The translations under genes and the position numbers were made by a program. Source: Cryptomeria japonica (Eukaryota > Streptophyta > Pinopsida > Cupressales > Cupressaceae). Taken from it: a stretch of DNA of 64,000 nt. How positions within the stretch are numbered: position 1 is the first letter of the stretch; the number at the start of each line of letters is the position of its first letter. Positions 12,190 through 22,387 of this stretch are shown here, one piece after another. The stretch covers positions 763,427,673 to 763,491,672 of the forward strand of contig NC_081408.1 in assembly GCF_030272615.1 (NCBI RefSeq). The letters run 5' to 3'. The notes beneath the pieces were generated by a model. It saw only the letters and a program-made list of their open reading frames with translations, had not been told where the DNA came from and did no database searches.

Positions 12190-12480
12190 TTGGTCTACAA
12201 GCATCGAGTCAAAAGAGTATTAATAGATGGAGGAGTTGGACTCAATATATGTACCTTAAAACTTATCCGTGCATTAGGCTTCTCTGAGCAATCTATTGAT
12301 CTATGCAAAAAGATCATTATCAAAGCATATGATGACAAAGAAAGATCATCCAAAGGAATAGTAATGTTGTCAATTCAAGTAGGACCAATACAAAGGGACA
12401 CTATGTGCCAAGTCTTAGACATAGACCTCACATATAATATCTTATTGGGTCAGCCTTGGATACACCAATTGGGGACCTAA
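12190..12480 (+). pseudogene. Old Tat retropepsin, first (truncated) copy
   Basis: The frame carries an aspartic-protease motif LIDGGVGLN, where young Tat has LIDNGAGLN, and the flap-side ILLGQPWIH. It is cut at the duplication join, so the C-terminal part found in the second copy is missing. Retropepsin cleaves Gag-Pol. The Ala-to-Val change in the active-site loop and the truncation argue against activity. Confidence 0.8.
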
Positions 12481-12532
12481 TCCAAACTCATGGGTTAATG
12501 CAAACAACTTTCCGAAATGCATTTACACACCA

Positions 12533-13237
12533 TTGGGGGAATCACTAGAATCAGCATTTAGAGAACTCTTGGCGAACAAAATTATCTCTTTACCAACAAC
12601 CAACAACTTTGAACCACAAATCAAACCACCATGGTGGAATGACTCACACTTTTGTGATTTTCATCGCAACAAAGGTCATCAGACAAATGATTGCATGAGA
12701 CTGAAAAACATTGTTCAGGACATGATTGATAGAGGCGATTTAATGGTCAATGGTCTCAAGAAAAATGGTGACCATGGAGCCTTCAAGAATCCACTTCAAA
12801 ACTACAACAAGGATGGAGCTTCAACCTCAAACGATACACATGGAGCTCGTATCAATCACATATACAATAACACCATCAATCAGATATCAGCTGAGGACAA
12901 TCAAGTCAATGTTATCACAATCAAAGATAGGCGTGAACATGAATCCATCAACGTAACAACCAGAGCTCAAAAATATGTCTTGAAGGGACATATGTCAACA
13001 ACAAACACTGTACCCAAAATTCAATATGATCTAGTCAGTCAACTGCGCAAAACTCCTACTCAAATATCTATACTAGAGTTGCTGAAAATTTCACCAAAAC
13101 ACAAAGACATATTAGAACAAGCGTTACTAGAAACAAATGTACCTCAAGATCTGGATGTTGACAAATTCCAAGTCATGGTGGCTCATATGACAAGGCCTCG
13201 TAACCTCACTTTTTCTGAGGATGATAATATCTCATAA
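12533..13237 (+). pseudogene. Old Tat gag C-terminal part, duplicated copy
   Basis: This is a second copy of the gag C-terminal part, with the CX2HX4HX4C knuckle near 12655-12694 and the same terminal stop as the first copy. It lacks the capsid-like N terminus because the duplication starts downstream of it. It differs from the first copy by scattered transitions. Confidence 0.85.
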
Positions 13238-13273
13238 AGCCATCCACACAATACTCCACTCCACATTGAAGTC

Positions 13274-13672
13274 TTGGTCTACAAGCATCGAGTCAAAAGA
13301 GTATTAATAGATGGAGGAGTTGGACTCAATATATGTACCTTAAAACTTATCCGTGCATTAGGCTTCTCTGAGCAATCTATTGATCCATGCAAAAAGATCA
13401 TTATCAAAGCATATGATGACAAAGAAAGATCATCCAAAGGAACAGTAACGTTGTCAATTCAAGTAGGACCAATACAAAGGGACACTATGTGCCAAGTCTT
13501 AGACATAGACCTCACATATAATATCTTATTGGGTCAGCCTTGGATACATGAAATGCAAGCAGTACCTTCTACTTATTATCAATGTGTTAAGTTCCCCTAC
13601 AATGGGCAGGAGATTTCCATATCAGCAGATCATAATCCTTATCAACATTTTAATGCTATGGGGGCAGCCTAA
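13274..13672 (+). pseudogene. Old Tat retropepsin, second copy with its natural C-terminal end
   Basis: The frame has the motif LIDGGVGLN and the flap-side ILLGQPWIH, followed by QAVPSTYYQCVKFPYNGQE, which aligns with young Tat protease. It is cut by a stop at 13670-13672 where young Tat stays open. This copy is contiguous with the downstream pol pieces. Confidence 0.8.
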
Positions 13673-14458
13673 GACAGCTTGGTTCCACATAATAGAGAAA
13701 AACAAAGTAACTCATCACCAAATCTTCAGCAAGAAAAGTCTACATCACTATCTATAGATTTGAAGTAGAAAATGAAAATCAAAGAACAAGGCATGGGGGA
13801 TTACTCTTTGCAACCCATGTGTTTGGCCAACTTACCAACATCACCTAAATCTCATGGATTACCTACAACATCAACACATCAAGCAACCTAGCCCATCACC
13901 AAGTTTGATGGCACATTTATTCAACTAGGCACTCTAGCTCATGAATCAGAGGAAAATGACATCCTTAGTTGGTTGTACAAAGATGAGGAAGAAGACAAAG
14001 CAACTACTATGGAGGTATCTATACCAACAAACCTGTATGGAAAAGGTTACTTAATCATGCAACAAATGGGATACAATGGCAAAGGACCTATTGGTAAGCA
14101 TCAGGAAGGCATCACAAAACCATTGGATCCTCCTTCACAATTTAGTAGAGACAAAAAAGGATTGGGCTTTGAACTCAATCTACTACCAAAGAGGGCACCA
14201 CGCAAATATCAAAAGCCGCAGTGGAAGGCCAAGAAGAAGTATAAGGAAGACTCCTAGCTGGAGGCACTATTTGAGTTAGCCGAGACAATACATAAGGAAC
14301 ATGAACATCAAGAAAGAAAGCAACATCAAGAGAAGCCCATCATTCAAAAGAAGGCAACATCTACAGAAGTACATCATATTCAAGAACTAATATTTGACAA
14401 AGAGGAATCACCTCTTGATTACATCATTCCTCCCCAAGGAGAGACAGTATATGAACAA
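13673..14458 (+). pseudogene. Old Tat protease-RT linker with G-patch-like segment
   Basis: Decayed coding sequence holds a clear G-patch-like segment at about 14035-14175 (YGKGYLIMQQMGYNGKG, later KKGLGFE). This is the glycine-spaced pattern of a G-patch and aligns with young Tat residues about 636-683. G-patch domains bind RNA or activate RNA helicases, and in some retroviruses one follows the protease. The linker is interrupted by N1 at 14459 and resumes at 22388. Confidence 0.65.
14454..14458 (+). repeat. Left target-site duplication of N1
   Basis: AACAA here is repeated at 22383-22387, immediately outside both LTR ends of N1. Confidence 0.9.
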
Positions 14459-15596
14459 TGTTAGGCCTAATATGGAAAGCTAATGTACTGAGAGGGGAGG
14501 GGTGAATCAGTACTTCAAAACTTTTCTTCAATAAGAACTTAACTGTTATGCTTAAACCGAATAGTGCAGTAACATAATATAAAGCTAAAACAAATAGATA
14601 ACAATCATACATGATTCACTCCATAACACATATATTTTGGTTACACAGAAACTCTTGGTTAGAGAGAAAAATTGCAGTGGGGATGGCACCCACAACTTCA
14701 CTACTGCACTAATAAAGAGTGCTTAGTTAGAGCTACATGTTTAGCTATTTCTGATAGCTTACCCCCTTAGGAGTAACAAGATCTGTTGGATCTACCTTAC
14801 TAAAGGATTTTACAACACTTAATCTAGATGTTGCACCTAGTTAGAGGCTTTACAATTTATAGACTTGATTAGAGTCTTTTACCCTGTTAAAGGTTTCTCT
14901 TACAACTTCAAAATATTACAATAAAATCATTACAAATATCTGCAGCTTTACATCTAGAATGTTATAGCAGATTCTATGTGCTCAGAATTTGATTACCTTG
15001 CTTATAGCATACCTCGGTAACCCATATAGTAACTTAGTAAACCCTTCTGTTTACTCTATTCTTTGACTGTTCTCTAAAATCCTTCTCGGTGACCTCTGTG
15101 TCTCTGTAACAGTTTTCTTACACTCATGCACACACCTTTAATTCTTAACTTATGCTGTATAAATAGATTTCTTATGTTGGTTATCCATTCATTGCTTTGA
15201 TCTTACAAATATGCTTTATCAAATGAATAACCATGCAAGATATTTCATTGGTTAGATGACCTTAAAATCATACACAATCTTTAAGTGCAATTTCCAATGT
15301 GATAACGATTAGATGTTCCTCAATCTTGTAACACATTTTCATATGTATGTCCAGGTTCAATGAATCTGGTAACATGTTTCACTTGGTGTATATCAACTCG
15401 GTGTGTCATCTTTGCTGCTCGATAGACATGGAATGATACTCGGTAGACAGCTCGGTGTATACTACGTTTTGAGACTACTTTCTTCTGTAACCGACTAGAC
15501 TGTGCATACCAACTGAATATCTCGGTAGTAGTAACCGACTAGAATATATAGTATAACTTTGACATAAAACTAATGGCAACTTGATAAGTAGTAACA
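14459..15596 (-). repeat. 3' LTR of N1
   Basis: The 1,138-bp LTR is flanked inside by the PPT and outside by the TSD. Near its 3' end (14485-14513) the inverted repeat GTACTGA / TCAGTAC brackets a C/T-rich loop (in the element's sense). It carries several ACCGAG and ACCGAC motifs. It differs from the other LTR by a modest number of substitutions, so the insertion is not recent. Confidence 0.92.
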
Positions 15597-15962
15597 ATCT
15601 CCCCTTTTGACATTAGTTGAGATGTTTGACAAAAAACTACTTTCAAAGTTATAACTCAAAATCTATATACTTGCAAAATTTGACTATACTGACAGTATGT
15701 ACAATAGTCAATAAAATAATATATCCAGATATACTCCCCTTATCGATATACTGTACAAAACTCTAATTTTGCATGCTCGGTGATCTGTTCTTGTTCTTTG
15801 CTTACTGTTCTGTACATTTCTCGGTTCACTGCTCTTGGATACTCTGCTTACTCTACTCGGTATACTCCCCCTATATACTATACTCCTTTTGTTTGATACT
15901 TTGAATACTATATCACTCTCCCAATACGGTTATTACTCCCCCTTTTTGACAAACATCAAAAC
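15597..15962 (-). other. Multiple polypurine tracts of N1
   Basis: In the element's sense the LTR is preceded by TGTCAAAAGGGGAGAT. Further GGGGAG or GGGGGAG tracts occur near 15734, 15865 and 15935. The LTR-proximal copy is the likely plus-strand primer. Several copies in a row match the arrangement next to the Sirevirus 3' LTR at 29654-29815. Confidence 0.75.
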
Positions 15963-18900
15963 TTAATTACCATTCGGGGGTGGTAACTGATCAAAAATGG
16001 ATTTGTACATGTTCCGTGCTTCGGTGAGAGTGACAGAGAGTGCATTCTTTACACTGTCCATTAAAGAATTATGTGCTTGAACATCAACCAATAATGATAT
16101 TAAGCCATCTAGAGTGCTTTCCTCTTATGTAGTAGATAAGGAGGTGGCTCGGTTGATCTGTTCTTGGATGGATGAAAGATGAGGAAGGAATAATGTCTGT
16201 AGTGTCATTATATCCATCCTGATCTTGTGTTCTTTATTTCTTAGGTCCAATTGTTGAGCCATGAGTTTTTGTAGCTTTGTATAAAAATTCTGAACTGAAT
16301 TTGTCTGTGTGGTCAACTTATTTGAGAGATCGGTGATCTCTTTCTCAATCGCCTCTATTTTATTTTTAATGTCTTTAATGAATAGAGAAAATGTGCAGAG
16401 TTTCTGAAATAAATAAAGAATGTGCTTGAGTTGAGGAGTCAACTCAGCAATAAATTTGACAAGTTTAACTTTGCCAATAGCTATAGCTCTGTACCTCTTC
16501 TATCATTTTTTGCAGTGAGCTCTTTGTCTTTTAGTTTGCCCAAATACTCCGATGCATCGACTCCTGATGTCTCTATTTTTGTTAGGAGTTCATCCAGTTG
16601 AATGTGGATGACTACATCAGTTGATACTGTAGCTTCAGGTAGCATGTCTATTAGGAGTGCTTTCACCTTCTGAAGTACCTTATTTTTCTTTTGAATGGCC
16701 ATTTTCTTCTCTTGTTCGGCCTTTGCTTTGCATAGTTCATCGAAATCAATGAGTGCTTGCCCCTTTAATTTTGATATGTCTACATTGGGCAACACTATTG
16801 GTTTTGACAAATCAACTTTAAAACTATGCTTTTTCATCTTATTTTCTTTACCTTTCACCGATGGAACTAAGACAATGGCTTGTGAGGCTTGATGACCCTT
16901 GGTAGGTTGCTCGGTAGAGGCAACATTTTGATCGGTTTCTTTAGCCTCTATAGAGTCCTTTGGTGTCTCAGTACTCAGTGTCTCAGATGCAACATTCTCA
17001 GTGCTAGAAGGTTCTTGAGATATCTGTTCTTGAGTAGTACCTTCTCTTGTTGTAGACTTGTGACCTTCAGTACCTTGCTCTGTATCCTGAGGGATTTTGG
17101 TTGAGATAGGTTGCTTGACCGGTGGATAGGGCTGAACTTGTTCCAAGACTGATTCACTAGATACAAGTTTTGCATATGCATTGCCTTCTATCATTTCCTA
17201 TTCCGGTGCCTCTGTATCCATTACATCTTCATCTATTTGAATGGTGTCAACGGGGTCTTTCTCGATAGCATTAGGATCTTGCTCAGTGACATCAATAATT
17301 TCAATTTCAGCTTGCTCACCGGCATCCTTGATTTTAAAGATTTCTTGCCACTTTGCTTTTGTCTCATTTTCAACTTCAATGTACAACCCATTCATCAGTT
17401 TTAAGGCTCTTTGTTTGACAAGAAACTTTGAGTTGTAGGTTGTTAGATGTTCTTTTATTTCAGCTACTGACATGTCAGGAAATAGATGAACCAGACTTCT
17501 TTCTCTAATATGTTTCTCCGAGTCCATTGTATACTTCCACCTATTATCAATATGCAAGTAAAGTTCATTTGTAAGTGACTTTGCTAGTTCCAATGGAGCT
17601 AACCAGAATTTTAGAAGTGTGCAGATGACAGCTTCTTCAGTTTGTTTTTCTCGTCATTATTTCTGGTTTCATACTTTACATATCTGAATGAACCAAATCC
17701 TTCATATTCTTTCAGATTAGCACAAAAATTATCAACACTATGTACATTTACCTTCTTGCTTTTGACAATCTGAAATTTGCTTGCATCCTTTGATTCGGTG
17801 TCACTAGACTCTTTTGCCAAAATGAGTCTCCGAGTAGATTTCTTGTAGGTCTTTGTTACCTTGGGAGCAGTAACACTTTTTGTTTTCTTACTTGGTGAAG
17901 CTGCAGACGCTCTAGTGTTAGGTCGCTTTGGAGGTGGAGTCGGTGAGGCCTTTGATGTGTCATGTTTCTTTCTCTTCAACACTTTTCCCTTAGGCAATTC
18001 AGTGCTTAGTGTTATTACTGCCTTTTGGGCTTCAGATTCCTCTTCAGTAATGGCAATGGTGCCTTTGACAGGTGTAGAGGAAGAGTCTTCTCCAAATTTC
18101 TCCGACAATGTCTTTATCATCTTTGTTGCCTTTCTTGTAGCTTTGGGTACTACAATGCTCATCTCTACCTTTTCCTTTACTTCCTCATAAGTTCCATACC
18201 TTAGCTCAGTAGCATGCCTCAGTAATGTAAGAAATGCATCAATTTGTTGTTGTGTGATGTCAAGATCAATCTCGTAACCCATAGGTGACAAAGATTGAGT
18301 TCTCAGTTCCACAACATTCACATAACAGTAATCAGTGTCAACTTCAAAACATGTCATTTTTGTATTTCTCCACTAGCTGGGGTGGAATCTGGTACTTGTT
18401 ATGCATTTTCTCTTGAAATTTACTGAAGTAGTCATCCATGATATCATTGAAATTATCACCTAACTTCTTGATGAAGTCATTAATCTGATGAGTGATTGGT
18501 CAGTGTAGTTCCCAAACAACTTTACCGACTGATGGAAAGAATTTTTCAAAATAGAAAAACATGCATACAAGTAATGATCCAAACTTTAGTGTATTAGCCG
18601 AGTTGTTTTTCTTTGGCTTCCTGATGGTGTTCAGATTCTCAAAAAAGTTCTTCAGCAACACCTCACATAGATCAATTTTCATTCCCTTTTTCATAATTTT
18701 GTATGCTAGGTCTACTGCTGCACAGGGTACACTGTTTTCCCTTGCTGATTGGAAGAAACAGTAACCCATTACTCTTATGGAAAATTTTAGTTCTTCATCA
18801 GTGACATTATTCATTTTCAATCCTCTACAATCTGATTCCGCTTTGGTTAAACTGATCAATTCCTTCTGTGATATCATCTTTTGGGCTCGGGCATGATCAT

Positions 18901-19321
18901 AAATGGGGTAACCGGTAATCAGATGAATGATCTCCTTGGTAATCTTAAATGGTTTCTCTTCTAGCCACATGAAATCATTGTGAACTCTACTTAGGACAAA
19001 CTTAACCCACTGGGGTTTGAACACACGGGGATAGGTTAGGGCTTCAGTTAATCCCTTGATCTTGATGTGTTCATACTTGCTATTCAATTTACCATCTATG
19101 CATAGCTCATCATAGGTGTCTTTAATTTCAACATGACTATGTTCTTCAACACGACATTTGGTGAAGATTCTCACATCTTTGACTAACAACACTCTATCTG
19201 GAATGGCTGAAAAAATGGTTTTGTCATCCGGTTCATATGCAACTTTGGGAGTCAAAGAGTATTTTAGTAATGGCTTCTCTACATTATTGACAACAATGGG
19301 ATCTTGGATCTTAGGTGCCAT
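15963..19321 (-). pseudogene. N1 ORF2, long protein of unknown function
   Basis: In the element's sense the ORF starts MAPKIQDP at 19321 and ends at a stop at 15963-15965, about 1,119 codons. It is broken by a few stops and frameshifts. N-terminal part (about 300 residues): a mixed globular region with ITKEIIHLITGYPIYD and FGSLLVCMFFYFEKFFP. Middle: basic, Ser/Pro-rich with KRKKHD and PPPKRPN, which look like nuclear-localisation signals. Then an acidic Thr/Glu-rich stretch, and a C-terminal region predicted by eye to form coiled coils, ending near FDQLPPP. I recognise no enzyme. It occupies the place of pol, or of the env-like ORF of Sireviruses. A distant link to uncharacterised plant transposon-associated proteins is possible but unproven. 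Confidence 0.75.
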
Positions 19322-19845
19322 TTTAGATTTCAGATAAAACTTGACAAAGGATCCTTAGGGTTTCAGGATTTCAAACGACTGACGATTCACACTTAGAAGA
19401 TAATGGCAACTAGATAAGATCGGTAAATCAGCTTAACAATGCGTTGAGATTGATGTAAATACCTTGAATTTGCTTTGTAGGAGGTTTTGATTGCCTTAGA
19501 TTCACTTTGCTCTACTCTCTCAAAAACTTGGTAAGTGAAAATGACCGCGAAAATGCTTTTAAGTACACAATATGCCTTATCGGGCTCCATGCAAGTTAGG
19601 TCAAAAACATTAAATGCTCTCGGTTCACTTTAACTTTCTTTCCTTTTTCTGCTTTAACCGAGTAACCAAACTTCCTTCATTCACCGACTAGATATGTTTC
19701 CTATATAGTGCTTTAAAAGACTTTGATAGAATTTCAAACTTACTATTACATCTTAATTATGCAGATTTTGAATTGAGTACATAATAAAATAGGAACTGTT
19801 AAGATTTAGCCTTGTGAGAATGCAGTCCCTTCATACCTTTACCAA
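19322..19845 (-). other. Spacer between N1 ORF1 and ORF2
   Basis: This is non-coding sequence of about 520 bases, matched by a similar spacer of about 545 bases in N2 (40414-40958). Blocks such as the sense-strand GCATTTTCGCGGTCATTT and CAAGGTATTTACATC are conserved. It may hold a promoter or splice signal for ORF2, but I see no decisive motif. Confidence 0.5.
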
Positions 19846-21198
19846 TTAATTTGGAATAGGTGCACCTAACTCGGTAGGTAATGTGCTTTCTTCATTTGAG
19901 ACAATTTCCTTCTTTTTCCAGATCATCTTTAATTTTTCTTTTATTTCCTCAGTGTCTTTTCTAGGTTGGTCTCTGCAATCTCTAGCCAAGTGTCCAACTT
20001 TGTGACAATGAAAACATGCCATACCAAGATTTCTCCATGATATTCAGTTGTTCATCCCAAAGCTTATAGAGCAGTTGGCATGTATATGTCCATATCTTCC
20101 ACAACATTCACACCATATCCTTGTATTGTAATCCCATGGTACTATAGATTATTGTCGGTAAGAATGTGTGTGAGTTCGATAACCTCTAGCATTTTCTTGG
20201 TGTGCATACCACATATAGTTCGTTTTCTTAAACCAGCACTTCTTGGTACTATGTCCATATCTATTACAGTTTTTACAAAACCCTTTGAATTTTGCCTTCT
20301 AATAATTGTTCACAGACTTTGTCCTACATTGATTAGATGTGTGACCATATTCATTGCAATTGTCACAATAACCATTGGGCATAGTGACATTCAGTTCCTT
20401 ACCTTTTCTGATTTGGCACATGTTGGCAGTGTGACCTTGATTTCCACAGTAGTTGCAAATAGGCTTCTTTCTTTTGATGTTATTCTTGAATCCAGCTTGC
20501 TTTGATGATTGTCCTTTCTCGGTAGTATGAATTCCCTTCTCGGTAGAGTCTTTTCCTTTGTAACTGAGTCCTGCATCCTTGTTGGGTCTTCTTGTATTCA
20601 GTTTCTCATCCAACATCTTTGATGCTTCATAGCTCTTCTTCGGTGTTTCTTTGGATTTCTTCTCTGTTTCAAGTTCATCGGTCAACCTTGACACTACAAG
20701 TTTCAATGCTTGATTCTCATCATCCTTCAGAATTGCTTCATGATGTGCATAACCTAGTTGATCTGATAGATTTTGTTGAATTCCAGTCATCCTTGTGATT
20801 TCATCATTCTTATCAGATACTAAAGCTTCAAGTTGTTGTTTCTCTCTTTCTAGATCTCTTACTTTGTCCTCGGCTGTCCTTAATGCATCAAGATTTTCAG
20901 TCATCTGTGTGCTGAAATGTTCATGTTCTCTTTTCATTGCTTTTAGTTGATCAACCAATGTTTTGTTATTTTCTCTCAATACTCCAATTATTTCTTCAAT
21001 TTCTTCAGATATACTGTTCTTAGATGATGTCTCAATTTGTTCCACTAACTCTTCAGAGTCCTATAAATCATTAGATAATCTTCTTCTCACTTTCAAAGAT
21101 TTTTGCGTTTGCCTTTGCATGTCTGCAATCACTTAATTAGCATGATCCAATTCTTCTTGCAGATACACAATCCTCCGAGATTGTTTGTAGCCTTCCAT
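19846..21198 (-). pseudogene. N1 ORF1, Gag-like coiled-coil protein with five CCHC knuckles
   Basis: It starts MEGYKQSRRIVYLQEEL and ends GAPIPN, about 450 codons. The N-terminal half is heptad-rich coiled coil (IIGVLRENNKTLVDQLKAMK and following). The C-terminal half has five CX2CX4HX4C zinc knuckles: CNYCGNQGHTANMC, CDNCNEYGHTSNQC, CKNCNRYGHSTKKC, CECCGRYGHIHANC and CFHCHKVGHLARDC. This suits an RNA-packaging protein. Two early stops replace Q codons that are intact in N2, and a few more lie between the knuckles. Sirevirus Gags are known for coiled coils, but five knuckles is unusual. Confidence 0.85.
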
Positions 21199-21246
21199 TG
21201 ATAAGATCTTTCTCTTTAGGTAGTTAAACCCTTTTCCAAGATTGAA

Positions 21247-21258
21247 GCTCTGATACCA
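21247..21258 (-). other. Primer-binding site of N1
   Basis: TGGTATCAGAGC (minus strand) follows the LTR end by two bases. It is the standard initiator-Met tRNA PBS of plant Ty1/copia elements. Confidence 0.9.
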
Positions 21259-21260
21259 AT

Positions 21261-22382
21261 TGTTAGGCCCAATATGGAAAGCTAATGTACTGAGAGGGGA
21301 GGGGTGAATCAGTACTTCAAAACTTTTCTTCAATAAGAACTTAACTGTTATGCTTAAACCAAATAGTGCAGTAACATAATATAAAGCTAAAACAAATAGA
21401 TAACAATCATACATGATTCACTCCATAACACATATATTTTGGTTACGCAGAAACTCTTGGTTAGAGAGAAAAACTGCGGTGGGGATGGCACCCACAACTT
21501 CACTACTGCAATAATAAAGAGTGCTCGGTTAGAGCTACATGTTTAGCTATTTTTGATAGCTTACCCTGTTAGGAGTAACAAGATCTGTTGGATCTACCTT
21601 GCTAAAGGATTTTACAACACTTAATCTAAATGTTGCACCTAGTTAGAGGCTTTACAATTTATAGACTTGATTAGAGTCTTTTACCCTGTTAAAGGTTTCT
21701 CTTACAACTTCAAAATATTACAATAAAATCATTACAAATATCTACAACTTTACATTTGGAATGTTATAGTAGATTCTATGTGCTTAGAATAATATTACCT
21801 TGCTTATAGCATATGTCGGTAACCCATGTAGTAACTCGGTAAACCCTTCTGTTTACTCTATTCTTTGACTGTTCTCTGAAATCCTTCTCAGTGACCTCTA
21901 TGTCTTTGTAACAGTCTTCTTACACTCATGCACACACCTTTAATTCTTAACTTATGCTGTATAAATAGATTTCTTATGTTGGTGATCCATTCATTTCTTT
22001 GATCTTACAAATATGCTTTATCAAATGAATAACCATGCAAGATATTTCATTGGTTAGATACCTCAAAATCATACACAATCTTTAAGTGCAATTTCCAATG
22101 TGATAATGGTTAGATGTTCCTCGAACTTGTAACACGTTTTCATATGTATGTCTAGGTTCAATGAATCTGGTAACACATTTCACTCGGTGTGTCATCTTTG
22201 CTGCTCGATAGACATGGAATGATGCTCGGTAGACAGCTTGGTGTATACTACGTTTTGAGACTACTTTCTTCTGTAACCGACTAGACTGTGCATACCGACT
22301 GAATATCTCGGTAGTAGTAACCGACTAGAGAATATAGTATAACTTTGACATAAACCTAATGGCAACTTGATAAGTAGTAACA
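21261..22382 (-). repeat. 5' LTR of N1
   Basis: The 1,122-bp LTR carries the presumed promoter. A TATA-like CTATTTATAC (sense strand) lies near 21960-21970. Upstream U3 has AACCGACTAG and CTCGGTA-type motifs. It ends at the PBS and is flanked outside by the AACAA TSD. Confidence 0.92.
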
Positions 22383-22387
22383 AACAA
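22383..22387 (+). repeat. Right target-site duplication of N1
   Basis: AACAA matches 14454-14458. Confidence 0.9.

Larger units (their letters stand above)
11378..13545 (+). repeat. Tandem duplication of 1,084 bp inside old Tat gag-protease
   Basis: Bases 11378-12461 and 12462-13545 are two direct copies at a constant offset of 1,084, differing by roughly twenty substitutions, mainly transitions. The join reads TTGGATACA/ACACCAAT with ACA shared, so a short microhomology marks the breakpoint. The unit covers the end of gag through the protease active site. Its length is not a multiple of three, so the second copy puts the downstream frame out of register. The premature TAA at 12151 and its equal at 13235 are present in both copies. 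Confidence 0.9.
14459..22382 (-). mobile_element. N1: complete pol-less LTR retrotransposon, minus strand
   Basis: The element has two LTRs of about 1.1 kb, starting TGTTACTACTTATC and ending GGCCTAACA in its own sense. It also has a 5-bp TSD (AACAA), an initiator-Met PBS and a polypurine tract. The 5.7-kb interior holds only ORF1 (coiled coil plus five CCHC knuckles) and a very long ORF2. I found no protease, integrase, RT or RNase H motif. A second copy (N2) on the other strand has the same plan, so this is a real family and not a random deletion derivative. It lies in the protease-RT linker of old Tat. Confidence 0.92.

Noticed and set aside
20080-20505. Plus-strand frame of 141 codons, and the matching minus-strand frame at 39754-40173
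   Set aside because: Both are the antisense of the zinc-knuckle region of N ORF1 and are conserved only because the sense strand is.
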